Assembly: GCF_014384885.1 (NCBI RefSeq)
Contig: NZ_JACRST010000008.1
Coordinates: forward strand, 1 to 64,000
DNA from: Ligaoa zhengdingensis
GTDB taxonomy: Bacteria; Bacillota; Clostridia; Oscillospirales; Ruminococcaceae
Direction: 5' to 3'
DNA length: 64,000 nucleotides
Shown here: in pieces, positions 7,907-15,982 of the stretch
Numbering within the stretch: the first letter of the stretch is position 1
Layout of the letters: each line of letters begins with the position of its first letter
Made by a program: the position numbers and the translations under genes
Notes under the pieces: generated by a model
Seen by the model: the letters and a program-made list of their open reading frames with translations, nothing else
Told to the model about the DNA's origin: nothing
Database searches by the model: none

Positions 7907-8593
7907 ATGAAAAACATCTGCCATAAAAGTGCTTTGACAAAGCGCATCGTTTTCCTGTTGTTGGCTGTCACACTGTTCTGCTCAATAAGCGCCGGTGCAT
8001 TTGCCGTCCAGTACGCCAAACCGGTCAACGTTAAAATCTCTCGCGATGCATCCGACAAAGAAAAAAATGTCACCGCGCAACTCCGCCCCAGCTTTACTGA
8101 AACCACTCAGCCGACATCTTCCGCTAACTCCAACAACTACATCGGTGAGCGTAAAGCGAAATCCATCGCACTGAACCACGCCGGGATCGAGGAGTCAGCG
8201 GTGACCTTCCTCGGCTGCAAACTGGATTACGACGACGGCCGGGCTGAATACGATGTGGAGTTTTTCAAAGGCAACACCGAGTATGATTACGAGATCGACG
8301 CCGAAAGCGGCACGATCCTCAGCTATGATTACGATGTCGAATCGTATACTCCGCCCTCCAGCAAGAACTCCTCCAGTACCAGCTATATCGGCGAGCAGAA
8401 AGCCAAATCGATTGCTTTAAGCCATGCGGGCATCTCTTCTAAGGACGCGACCCAGATGCAGTGCAAATTGGACCGAGATGACGGGCAGATGGTCTATGAA
8501 GTCGAATTCGAGGTCGGCCGAACCGAATATGAGTACGAAATCGACACCATAAGCGGTACGATTTACCAAAGTGAAAAAGAATTTGACGACTAA
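7907..8593 (+). CDS. Exported protein with two PepSY-like repeats
   Basis: A 228-residue protein with a classical signal peptide ending near ISAGAFA, then a disordered Ser/Thr/Asn stretch and two PepSY-like units (about 80-145 and 163-225). Both units contain GE(R/Q)KAKSIAL.HAGI and EYEYEID. No lipobox is present, so it is probably secreted or loosely wall-associated, unlike its lipoprotein neighbour. The repeats resemble the neighbour's second and third units, suggesting duplication. It starts 43 nt downstream with GGAGG and is probably co-transcribed. Confidence 0.85.
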   Translation: MKNICHKSALTKRIVFLLLAVTLFCSISAGAFAVQYAKPVNVKISRDASDKEKNVTAQLRPSFTETTQPTSSANSNNYIGERKAKSIALNHAGIEESAVTFLGCKLDYDDGRAEYDVEFFKGNTEYDYEIDAESGTILSYDYDVESYTPPSSKNSSSTSYIGEQKAKSIALSHAGISSKDATQMQCKLDRDDGQMVYEVEFEVGRTEYEYEIDTISGTIYQSEKEFDD

Positions 8594-8737
8594 TTGATAG
8601 ATCTTGTTGTTATTTTTTCTTGTCAAGATGTAGTCTCACTCTACATTTCCAACCCCTATTTTTTAGCGCTTGTGGGATATGCTCCGATCCCTATAGGTTC
8701 ACGTAAGCATCAAGTAAATTCCCAGAGATACAGATGT

Positions 8738-8768
8738 AAAAGGCCGCCAGCTGTGCTGGCGACCTTTT
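8738..8768 (+). terminator. Terminator of the PepSY operon
   Basis: A 12-bp stem with one mismatch and loop CTGTG ends in CCTTTTT, 145 nt after the stop codon. The space between (8594-8737) shows no convincing gene. Confidence 0.75.
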
Positions 8769-8801
8769 TAGTCGGAGTATATCATAGGACTAAAACAAAA
8801 G

Positions 8802-8834
8802 AAAAAGTCATCAGTCAAAGACTGATGACTTTTT
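8802..8834 (-). terminator. Terminator of the tRNA-Pro gene
   Basis: A 15-bp perfect stem with loop of 3 nt directly abuts the CCA end of the tRNA and carries T-runs on both sides. Confidence 0.85.
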
Positions 8835-8910
8835 GGTCTGAGTAGCGGGATTTGAACCCACGGCCTCTACCACCCCAAGGTAGCGCGCTACCAATCTGCG
8901 CTATACCCAG
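8834..8910 (-). tRNA. tRNA-Pro (anticodon GGG), CCA encoded
   Basis: The cloverleaf can be drawn completely. The acceptor stem pairs CTGGGTA with TACTCAG, with one G-T pair. The D arm is GCGC/GCGC. The anticodon stem CTACC/GGTAG holds loop TTGGGGT (anticodon GGG), and the T arm GTGGG/CCCGC holds loop TTCAAAT. The discriminator is A, followed by encoded CCA. It reads CCC/CCU codons. It has its own promoter and terminator and appears to be a single-gene transcript. Confidence 0.97.
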
Positions 8911-8944
8911 AACTCACACGGAATTCAGCAAATCCCGCTCAATT

Positions 8945-8973
8945 ATCTTACCACATCCTAGATCAAAATGCAA
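8945..8973 (-). promoter_or_regulatory. Promoter of tRNA-Pro
   Basis: On the minus strand TTGCAT and an extended -10 (TGG then TAAGAT) are 17 nt apart, with the -10 box ending 34 nt before the mature tRNA 5' end. Confidence 0.7.
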
Positions 8974-9063
8974 GCCTTTTCGCCTAAAAATTAAATTTAT
9001 TCCATCCCCAATAGATGAAATATTTATATTTTTTTGCTATCCTGAAAAAGAGGTGATCTGAGT

Positions 9064-9738
9064 ATGCAGCATAAAATATTAATTGTAGATGACGAACCCG
9101 ATGTTGTCGCACTTTTGCGCGATTATTTTGAGATAAACGGCTACCTTGTATTTACAGCGATCACAGCAGAAGAGGCTATCCAGCAAGTGGAGCACCAACC
9201 GGAGATCATCCTGTTGGACATCAATATGCCGGGAATGGATGGAATCGCCGTTTGCTCAAAAATTCGCCCCTTTATTTCCTGTCCTATCCTGTTTCTCACC
9301 GCGAGGGTGGAGGATGCAGACAAAATCACCGCGTTTACTGCTGGCGGCGACGATTATGTGACCAAGCCCTTTTCCATCGATGAACTGGGCGCACGTGTAG
9401 CAGCCCATTTGCGGCGTGAAGCAAGAGGGATGCAGCCGGCGCAGATCCGGTTTGCGGACGACCTGACAATCGATTACACCGCTCATGAGGCCTTTTTCTG
9501 TGGCCGACGGGTGAATCTTACCAAAAAAGAATTCGAGATTTTAGAATTTCTATCCCGACATCGGGGCCAAATCTTTGATAAAGAACGCATCTATGAGCAC
9601 CTTTGGGGATACGACAGCGAGGGAAGCAGCACAGTGGTCGCTGAACACATCAAGCGTATCCGTGCCAAACTGACGGCGATGGGCGCACAGTCTCCGATCG
9701 AAACCGTTTGGGGGGTGGGATATAAGTGGATCAAATAA
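9064..9738 (+). CDS. OmpR-family response regulator (second system)
   Basis: A 224-residue protein with receiver residues D9/D10, phospho-acceptor D52 (LLDINMPGMDG) and K in VTKPFSIDEL. The winged helix has LTKKEFEILEFLSRHRG and HIKRIRAKL, ending WGVGYKW. GAGGTGATC precedes the ATG. It overlaps its kinase gene by 13 nt. The family resembles VanR/resistance-type regulators in general build, but no resistance genes are adjacent, so the target is open. Confidence 0.94.
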   Translation: MQHKILIVDDEPDVVALLRDYFEINGYLVFTAITAEEAIQQVEHQPEIILLDINMPGMDGIAVCSKIRPFISCPILFLTARVEDADKITAFTAGGDDYVTKPFSIDELGARVAAHLRREARGMQPAQIRFADDLTIDYTAHEAFFCGRRVNLTKKEFEILEFLSRHRGQIFDKERIYEHLWGYDSEGSSTVVAEHIKRIRAKLTAMGAQSPIETVWGVGYKWIK

Positions 9739-10952
9739 AAACGCGCCCGCACCTTATCCAGAACATCTCCCTCAAATGGAGTTTTGCCCTTTATGTAACG
9801 TCCTGCCTTTTGATCGCGCTGATGCTATCTGCTGGATTGGGTTTCTTCACTTCCCTTCTGCAAGACCAATTGAACGAGAAGTATCAGGCCCTGTATGGGG
9901 AGGAAATCTACCGCCGCGGCAGTATCCTGGTGGACGGTCAGGTGATTCAGGAAGGTACTATTCTGATCGGAATCCAGTCGTTGACCGACTATTTTAGTTC
10001 ACAGGACCTCTTCCTCTATCGCTTCTGCGACTGGGCGACCACCTTTGGGGTGCCTCTTATCTTTATCATTTGCATCGTTTCATCAAGCCTATTGTTTTAT
10101 CGCCGCAAATTAAAACATCCGCTCCAATTGCTGGACGATGCAGCCCGACGGATCGCCCGAAATGATCTGGATTTTTCGATCTCCACCGAAGGCCGCAACG
10201 AATTGGATCGGCTCGCACAGTCCTTTGAACGGATGCGCGCCGCACTCGAACAAAACAACCGCGCGATGTGGCGGACAATGGAAGAGCGACGCCAAATCAA
10301 CGCCGCCTTCTCCCATGACCTGCGAACTCCGATGACTATTTTGCGCGGTTACAACGACTTTTTGCTGCAATACTATCCCTCAGGCCGCCTGTCGGAAGAC
10401 AAAATTCTCACCACACTGCACACAATGGATCACCATATCGCCCGATTGGAGCGCTATATTCAAAGCATGAGCTCCATCCAGCGGTTGGAGGAACGCGAAC
10501 CGGCCCCCCTGCCTGTCGACCTTTCAGTATTGGTAGAACATCTGGAATACTCCGGAAAGATGCTCTGCCGTGATCGCGCCTTTTCCCTATCCTGTCGGGA
10601 TTCCGGCAACTTCACCGTCGATTCCGCTTTTCTCTCGGAGGTGTTTGAAAATCTCGTTTCCAATGCGGTTCGCTATTGTACCAGCTCGGTTCAGGTTTCT
10701 CTATCTCTTCAAAAGGATCGACTTGTGCTCACCGTCTGCGACGATGGACACGGCTTTTCCCAAGACGCACTTTCGCACGCCGCAGACGCCTACTATCGCG
10801 CGGAAAAAGAGGCGCGCGACAGCGAGCATTTCGGCCTTGGATTGCACATCGCCCGTGTACTCTGCGAAAAACACGGCGGATATCTTCAGGCCGCCAATCG
10901 GCCCGGCGGCGGAGCGCAGGTGACTGCGTTCTTTTCCGCCCTACATTCATGA
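9726..10952 (+). CDS. Sensor histidine kinase (second system)
   Basis: A 408-residue kinase starting at GTG inside the end of the regulator gene. Membrane segments are at about 18-43 and 106-126, with a small extracytoplasmic loop of ~60 residues, then HAMP. H197 in AFSHDLRTPMT is the phospho-acceptor. The ATPase domain shows FENLVSNAVRY, CDDGHGFS and FGLGLHIARVLCEKHGG. The short outer loop suggests sensing within the membrane or of small ligands. It is the cognate kinase of the overlapping regulator. Confidence 0.93.
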   Translation: MDQIKTRPHLIQNISLKWSFALYVTSCLLIALMLSAGLGFFTSLLQDQLNEKYQALYGEEIYRRGSILVDGQVIQEGTILIGIQSLTDYFSSQDLFLYRFCDWATTFGVPLIFIICIVSSSLLFYRRKLKHPLQLLDDAARRIARNDLDFSISTEGRNELDRLAQSFERMRAALEQNNRAMWRTMEERRQINAAFSHDLRTPMTILRGYNDFLLQYYPSGRLSEDKILTTLHTMDHHIARLERYIQSMSSIQRLEEREPAPLPVDLSVLVEHLEYSGKMLCRDRAFSLSCRDSGNFTVDSAFLSEVFENLVSNAVRYCTSSVQVSLSLQKDRLVLTVCDDGHGFSQDALSHAADAYYRAEKEARDSEHFGLGLHIARVLCEKHGGYLQAANRPGGGAQVTAFFSALHS

Positions 10953-10954
10953 AT

Positions 10955-10992
10955 AACATAGGCGGCAAGAAATTTTTCTTGCCGCCTATGTT
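10955..10992. terminator. Bidirectional terminator between convergent genes
   Basis: A perfect 16-bp stem (10955-10970 with 10977-10992) with loop AATTTT starts 2 nt after the kinase stop and abuts the antiporter stop, serving both strands. Confidence 0.8.
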
Positions 10993-10993
10993 A

Positions 10994-12211
10994 CTATTGT
11001 CCGATTTCATCAGCCCATATAAAAGCATATTTGGCTATAATCACTGCGATAACCTCGTTGATAATAGCGGCTGCTACGATCGTCCCCTGTACAATGGAGG
11101 AAAGATTCGGGTCGATCCCATTTAATGTAACCGCTGCAATTCCTGTGAATACGAGAGAAACGCCCGAATGAGGCAGAAGGGCAAAACCGAGATATTTTGT
11201 AACCGTGGGCAGAGCTTTTGTTATTTTCCCTCCAATATAGGCGCCTCCGATTTTCCCCATCGCGCGGGAAAGGATATAGACAACAGTAAACACGCCAGCT
11301 CCAGCAATTAAACGATAGTCAAGCGGCACTCCCAAATTGACAATGACCAAGACGAGGGACAAATTCAGGATTCCGTCATACTTTTTAAATATCTCTTCTG
11401 TTTTTTCTTCCGGTATCAGGTTGACCAACGTAGCGCTGAACGCCATACCGATCAGGATATCATTCAGCCTAAATGAATGAAACAAGAATATATCGACTAG
11501 AACCCCTATCGCTGTGGAAACACAAAGGAAGAACAGCAGCAAAGCAAAGTTTATCTTTGCATTCTTTACTTTTTTGATGATCATCGATGCAATCAATCCA
11601 ACACCGATTCCGATGATAAACGGAAAACATACAGAAGCAACGATGACGAACACCGATTCTGATCCAGTACCCATTGCGGAACCGATGATGGAAATGACGG
11701 TAAAAAACACAGCAACGCCTATGACATCGTCAATTGCCGCCAAAGGGATGAGCGTTTTGGTAACTGGACCGCTTGTGTGGTATTCGTTCACAATAGAAAG
11801 CGCCGGGACAGGTGCGGTCGCCAAGGCGATCCCGCCGAATACAAACGCCAAGTATATGGGAATATCCATCCAGAAGAATACCAGCGCAAATACCAACGAA
11901 ACAAATAAAAAAGTGCTGATGGATTGCACAAAGGTAATTCCTATGATCTGTTTTCCTGTCTTTGCAAATTTTTTAAAAACAATTTCCTTGCCAATCATAA
12001 CGCCAGCAAAACACTCAAACGCCTTCATGGCAATTTTATACCAATTTGCGTCCATTATATCGAAAGTTATAATTTCAACAAGATATGGACCGAATACGAC
12101 GCCTGTGATCAGCCAGCCAAGAATGGCCGGCAATTTGATTTTTGCCACAATTTTGCCGACAACAAATGCAATACATACGATCGCGAATACTCTTAAAATA
12201 TCAACTATCAT
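10994..12211 (-). CDS. Cation:proton antiporter (CPA2/Kef-type membrane domain)
   Basis: A 405-residue polytopic protein with about 12 predicted membrane segments. It begins with the family pattern IVAKIKLPAILGWLITGVVFGP. An acidic pair in LAAIDDVIGV matches the conserved ion-binding region of Na+/H+ and K+/H+ exchangers. It lacks the C-terminal nucleotide-binding domain of full Kef proteins, so it is the membrane domain alone. It overlaps the upstream TetR gene by an ATGA junction, so the two form one operon; the ion or cue is unknown. Confidence 0.88.
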   Translation of the reverse strand: MIVDILRVFAIVCIAFVVGKIVAKIKLPAILGWLITGVVFGPYLVEIITFDIMDANWYKIAMKAFECFAGVMIGKEIVFKKFAKTGKQIIGITFVQSISTFLFVSLVFALVFFWMDIPIYLAFVFGGIALATAPVPALSIVNEYHTSGPVTKTLIPLAAIDDVIGVAVFFTVISIIGSAMGTGSESVFVIVASVCFPFIIGIGVGLIASMIIKKVKNAKINFALLLFFLCVSTAIGVLVDIFLFHSFRLNDILIGMAFSATLVNLIPEEKTEEIFKKYDGILNLSLVLVIVNLGVPLDYRLIAGAGVFTVVYILSRAMGKIGGAYIGGKITKALPTVTKYLGFALLPHSGVSLVFTGIAAVTLNGIDPNLSSIVQGTIVAAAIINEVIAVIIAKYAFIWADEIGQ

Positions 12212-12696
12212 TTTATTTGCCTCAACATTCTAACTATTATTGCAGAATCAGCGCTGCAAGCGATCGCTTTGTCAAACGCCCCATCTATAATCAATTGATA
12301 CATTCCAGCCTCGTCATCGTTCATGCTACCACAAACATAGGGTTTTATTGTATCCCAAACATCCAAATGGCCCTGTACTGCAAAATCCCCAATCTTATTG
12401 TTCAAACAATACTTGTTGAAAATCTCTTTGCGAACCATTTTGGCGGAGCTGAAATAGCGCAGTAATAGCTCTTCCGCTATCTTCGGAGTACCCGCCTGAA
12501 TAATTTTTTCTATCTCCCCCTTTAAATCAGTATAAAACTTTTCATAGATTGCATAGGCAAGCGCTTCTTTGGTCGAAAAGTACTTATAAACTGTTTTCTT
12601 TGAAATTTTCATCCTTTCAGCCAGAGTATCTACAGAAAACCGCAGGCCTTCCGCCTGTAAGCTCTTTATGGACTCTTCTATAATTTTACTCTTCAT
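12208..12696 (-). CDS. TetR-family transcriptional regulator
   Basis: About 162 residues with the N-terminal HTH pattern FSVDTLAERMKISKKTVYKYFSTKEALAYAI typical of TetR proteins, and a ligand domain without recognisable features. An ATG at 12729 would add 11 residues, but it is part of the -10 box (TACAAT then G), so transcription would begin downstream of it. The ATG at 12696 is therefore preferred. An inverted repeat covering the -10 region suggests autorepression. It is translationally coupled to the antiporter gene and probably controls it. Confidence 0.88.
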   Translation of the reverse strand: MKSKIIEESIKSLQAEGLRFSVDTLAERMKISKKTVYKYFSTKEALAYAIYEKFYTDLKGEIEKIIQAGTPKIAEELLLRYFSSAKMVRKEIFNKYCLNNKIGDFAVQGHLDVWDTIKPYVCGSMNDDEAGMYQLIIDGAFDKAIACSADSAIIVRMLRQIK

Positions 12697-12698
12697 GT

Positions 12699-12756
12699 TG
12701 GAAACATTCCATTTCTTTTTTGTTTCCATTGTATCACCAACTTTTCATACCGTCAA
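12699..12756 (-). promoter_or_regulatory. Promoter and inverted repeat of the tetR-antiporter operon
   Basis: On the minus strand TTGACG (12751-12756) and TACAAT (12728-12733) are 17 nt apart. An inverted repeat, TGGAAAC (12699-12705) and GTTTCCA (12722-12728), starts at the last -10 base and covers the expected transcription start, a good place for a TetR repressor to block the promoter. Confidence 0.6.
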
Positions 12757-12771
12757 GCTCATGATGATAAA

Positions 12772-12805
12772 GATAGAGGCGCAGCGATTACACTGTGCCT
12801 CTATC
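12772..12805 (-). terminator. Terminator of the SpoIVFA/SpoIVFB-like operon
   Basis: A 13-bp stem including one G-T pair (outer arms 12772-12780 and 12797-12805) is followed on the minus strand by TTTATCATC, about 50 nt after the stop of the protease gene. Confidence 0.6.
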
Positions 12806-12856
12806 CTACAGAAATATTCCGTTGTCATGCCCAGCAAATAACCGGACCTCCCTCTG

Positions 12857-13447
12857 TCAGTGCCGGCTGCTAAATATCGTAAAGGCGAGATAAATCAAAG
12901 TCACCGCCAGGGTTATGTTGGCCTGCCCCCGTAACCCCAGCAGGATGCCCGCCGCCGCCAGCGGAATCAAAAACAGAAGCGAAACGGTACGGCAGATTTT
13001 CTCTGCGCGGCGCGGGTCGGAAAAGCAACTCGCCAGATTGCGCACAATCATTCCGCCATCCAATGCACCGATCGGCAGGAGGTTGTAAAGCCCCATCAAG
13101 AGATGGATCAGGGAAAGCTGTGTAAACCTCCCACCCGCCAAACAGAGCAGCACGCCCGCTGTCATCAGGTTGACCAGTGGACCGGCCAAATAGATGGCGA
13201 TTTCCTTACCGTAGGAGACCGCTGTGCTCGGCCGCTTTTGGATGCGGATGCCGAACGACACAAAATCGATACTGCGCGGCGCCTGGCCAAAGCGGTACAT
13301 CACCACCAGATGGCCCAGCTCATGCAGAAGGGCGGCGCAAAACATCTGGCCGCCGAGCCCGGTCCGGTCCAATGTAAAAAATACGGTGAGCACCGCCAAA
13401 AAGGGGTAGCTGACTGTCACCGTCGCACCAAACAGCTTAAAATTCAT
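12857..13447 (-). CDS. M50-family intramembrane metalloprotease, SpoIVFB-like
   Basis: A 196-residue membrane protein with the zinc motif HELGH (in ALLHELGHLVV, residues about 42-46) and the second ligand motif NLLPIGALDGG near residue 125, a variant of NPDG. Four to six hydrophobic segments are visible and no CBS domain follows. SpoIVFB is the intramembrane protease that activates sigma-K in the mother cell of Bacillus. It overlaps by 11 nt with the preceding M23/SpoIVFA-like gene, the same order as spoIVFA-spoIVFB, which supports the assignment. Confidence 0.85.
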   Translation of the reverse strand: MNFKLFGATVTVSYPFLAVLTVFFTLDRTGLGGQMFCAALLHELGHLVVMYRFGQAPRSIDFVSFGIRIQKRPSTAVSYGKEIAIYLAGPLVNLMTAGVLLCLAGGRFTQLSLIHLLMGLYNLLPIGALDGGMIVRNLASCFSDPRRAEKICRTVSLLFLIPLAAAGILLGLRGQANITLAVTLIYLAFTIFSSRH

Positions 13448-14459
13448 CGTACACCCAGGCTGGATTCGCCTGCAAGCCGTTTACCCGAAATTCCAAATGC
13501 ACATGGTTGCCGGTCGACATTCCCGTGCTGCCCACCTTCGCGATCACCTCCCGTTTGCGCACGTTGGCGCCCTCTGGCGCCAGAATTTCACTGCAATGGC
13601 AGTAGGCGGTTTCCAGAGTCTTGCTGTGGCGGATGACGATATATTTGCCGTAGATGGCGGAGGAGCCCACCTCGCTGACCGTCCCAGGCAACACGGCTGA
13701 GATGGGGGTTCCTCCCGCCGCAGCGATATCCACCCCAGTATGGAAGTCATCCTTTCCGGTGATCGGATGGATACGGTAACCGAACCGGCAGGTCAGTGTA
13801 CCTCGTGCAACCGGCAGGCAGGGCTTGTCTGTTATAAAAAAAGGCGCGAGCGTCGCCGAGTCCGGCGCGCTCACCTTCTTTTCCGACCGAATCAGCCGGA
13901 TGGGGTTGATTCCCCCACCCTGGCCTGTCTGAGCCTGTGGAGCCGGATCGATGGAGAGCTCCCCAGGCGGCTGTTGTTCATCAGATGGGCCGCTTCCTTC
14001 GTCCTTCAGCTCATCTTCAGCATGGGGCTGCGGCAGATACTGTTCGATGTACCCGGCCAACTCTTCATCGATGATCCCCCCCGCGGAAACTTCCTCTTCC
14101 GGCAGCTCAATCTGTTCGGAGGAGGAGGAAGCAGGGAGCGACTCTGGCTGGGCTGGGCTTTCCTCCGGCGACCAAACCGGAAGCTGCAAATTCCACTGTG
14201 CCAGCATCGCATCGACAAATCCGAGGTTGAGCTCGCGTCCCAGCACCTCCCCCGCCGCCTGCCTCGCACTTTCGTAAAATGGCAGACCGGACAGCTTGAT
14301 GCACCAAGCCAGCGCCAACAGGATCAAACACACCGTAATCTGCGCGAGCATGGCGGACAGCACGGCATCCTGCTGCAACCGCTCCCCACGGCCTGTTCCC
14401 CGGCTGCGCTCCCGCGCCGCCCGTGCCTTTGTCTGCCTGCGTTCCTCCCAGCCTGTCAT
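13437..14459 (-). CDS. M23 peptidase-domain membrane protein, SpoIVFA-like
   Basis: A 340-residue protein with a basic N-terminus, one membrane segment (about 36-53), a long Pro/Glu-rich linker, and a C-terminal LytM/M23 domain (about 210-340). The domain keeps HTGVD, a His in AYCHCS and HVHLEF, the metal and catalytic positions of active endopeptidases. Bacillus SpoIVFA is a regulator with a degenerate domain, so either this protein still cuts peptidoglycan or only the fold is kept. GGAGG is present upstream. Context with the M50 protease suggests a sporulation role. Confidence 0.82.
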   Translation of the reverse strand: MTGWEERRQTKARAARERSRGTGRGERLQQDAVLSAMLAQITVCLILLALAWCIKLSGLPFYESARQAAGEVLGRELNLGFVDAMLAQWNLQLPVWSPEESPAQPESLPASSSSEQIELPEEEVSAGGIIDEELAGYIEQYLPQPHAEDELKDEGSGPSDEQQPPGELSIDPAPQAQTGQGGGINPIRLIRSEKKVSAPDSATLAPFFITDKPCLPVARGTLTCRFGYRIHPITGKDDFHTGVDIAAAGGTPISAVLPGTVSEVGSSAIYGKYIVIRHSKTLETAYCHCSEILAPEGANVRKREVIAKVGSTGMSTGNHVHLEFRVNGLQANPAWVYDEF

Positions 14460-14522
14460 CTGTCATCGACCTCCGCCCTTCTTCACTCTGTTACAAGCAT
14501 ATGACGAAGCCAAACAAAAAAG

Positions 14523-14547
14523 TACCGGCAGGCAACGCCCGCCGGTA
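14523..14547 (-). terminator. Terminator of nfnAB
   Basis: TACCGGC (14523-14529) pairs with GCCGGTA (14541-14547), extended inside by a further 3 bp, and is followed on the minus strand by ACTTTTTTG. It lies about 20 nt after the nfnB stop. Confidence 0.75.
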
Positions 14548-14565
14548 ACTTCAGAGGTCTACAAA

Positions 14566-15963
14566 TTAGTTCTGCTTGCTGAGGATGTACTGTTCGATTG
14601 ATTCCGCCGCGGTCTTACCCGCGCCCATCGCGAGGATGACTGTAGCCGCGCCGGTTACCGCATCGCCGCCCGCGAACACCCCTTCGCGGGTTGTCGCCGC
14701 ATGGTCGTCCGCCACCAAACAGCCATGGCGGTTGGCTTCCAAGCCCGGGGTGGTGGAACGGATCAGCGGATTGGGGGACGTTCCGATCGACATAATCACA
14801 CTTTCGACCGGGATCTCAAAGTTGCTGCCCTCGACCGGAACAGGACGGCGGCGTCCGGACGCATCGGGCTCGCCCAGCTCCATTTTGACGCATTCGATGG
14901 CGCGCACCACGCCGTTCTCGTCGCCCAGAATCTGCACCGGGTTGGTGAGCAGGCGGAACTCGATCCCCTCCTCCATCGCGTGATGGACCTCCTCTGCACG
15001 CGCGGGCAGCTCATCCATCGAACGACGGTAGACGATATACACATTTTTGGCGCCCATGCGCTTGGCGCAGCGGGCTGCGTCCATCGCCACATTTCCGCCG
15101 CCCACCACAGCGATATCGTCGCAATGGCTGATCGGGGTGTCGTAGCCCTCCTGATATGCCTTCATCAGATTGATGCGCGTGAGGTACTCATTGGCGGAAT
15201 AGACACCCAACAGATCCTCACCCGGAATTTTCATAAAGTTCGGCAGACCCGCGCCGGTGCCCACAAACACCGCTTCAAAGCCCATCTCGTCAAACAGCTC
15301 GTCGATTGAGAGAACCTTGCCCATCACCATATCGGTCATGATGTTGACGCCCAGCTCTTTGAGCTTTTCGATCTCCTTGGCGACAACCTTCTCCTTGGGC
15401 AGGCGGAATTCGGGGATGCCGTAGACCAGCACACCGCCTGCGGTGTGAAACGCCTCAAAGATGGTGACTTCAAACCCCTTCTGGGCCAGCGAACCTGCAC
15501 AGGAAAGGCCCGCCGGACCCGCGCCGATGATGGCGACCTTGTGGCCGTTGCTCTGAGGCCTTTTCGCCTTTTCGGTGCAGTTTGCCATATACCAGTCCGC
15601 GACAAAGCGCTCCAGGCGGCCAATTGCCACCGGCTCGCCCTTGATGCCGCGCACGCATTTGCCCTCGCACTGGTTCTCCTGCGGGCAGACGCGACCGCAG
15701 ATTGCGGGCAACGCATTGGTGCTGGTGACAATTTTGTACGCCTCAGCAAAGTTTCCCTCCGCTACCTTGGCAATAAACTCGGGGATGCGGACATTCACCG
15801 GGCATCCGGACACGCACGGCTTATTCTTGCAGTTCAGGCAGCGGGTCGCTTCCTCCACCGCCATTTTCTCGGTGTAGCCCTGAGCGACCTCTTCAAAATT
15901 ATGATTTCTCACATCTGGTTCCTGTTCCGGCATCGGAACCTTTTTGGGAGCCATGTTTGGCAT
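14566..15963 (-). CDS. nfnB: NADPH-binding large subunit of electron-bifurcating NfnAB (GltD-like)
   Basis: A 465-residue protein of the glutamate-synthase small-subunit family. The N-terminus has Cys clusters for two [4Fe-4S] centres (CLNCKNKPCVSGCP; CGRVCPQENQCEGKC). An FAD site (AIIGAGPAGLSCAG) and an NADPH site (VVGGGNVAMDAARCAKRMG) follow, with the closing GGDAVTGAATVI. It is preceded by the DHOD electron-transfer-like subunit gene, and this pair is the NfnAB transhydrogenase (reduced ferredoxin + NADH + 2 NADP+). No gltB-like synthase gene is nearby, arguing against a glutamate synthase role. Confidence 0.88.
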   Translation of the reverse strand: MPNMAPKKVPMPEQEPDVRNHNFEEVAQGYTEKMAVEEATRCLNCKNKPCVSGCPVNVRIPEFIAKVAEGNFAEAYKIVTSTNALPAICGRVCPQENQCEGKCVRGIKGEPVAIGRLERFVADWYMANCTEKAKRPQSNGHKVAIIGAGPAGLSCAGSLAQKGFEVTIFEAFHTAGGVLVYGIPEFRLPKEKVVAKEIEKLKELGVNIMTDMVMGKVLSIDELFDEMGFEAVFVGTGAGLPNFMKIPGEDLLGVYSANEYLTRINLMKAYQEGYDTPISHCDDIAVVGGGNVAMDAARCAKRMGAKNVYIVYRRSMDELPARAEEVHHAMEEGIEFRLLTNPVQILGDENGVVRAIECVKMELGEPDASGRRRPVPVEGSNFEIPVESVIMSIGTSPNPLIRSTTPGLEANRHGCLVADDHAATTREGVFAGGDAVTGAATVILAMGAGKTAAESIEQYILSKQN

Positions 15964-15982
15964 TGCAATCTACCTCCTTCAA

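Noticed and set aside
8594..8845. 83-codon frame after the PepSY gene
   Set aside because: It spans two terminators and has no ribosome site or recognisable domain.
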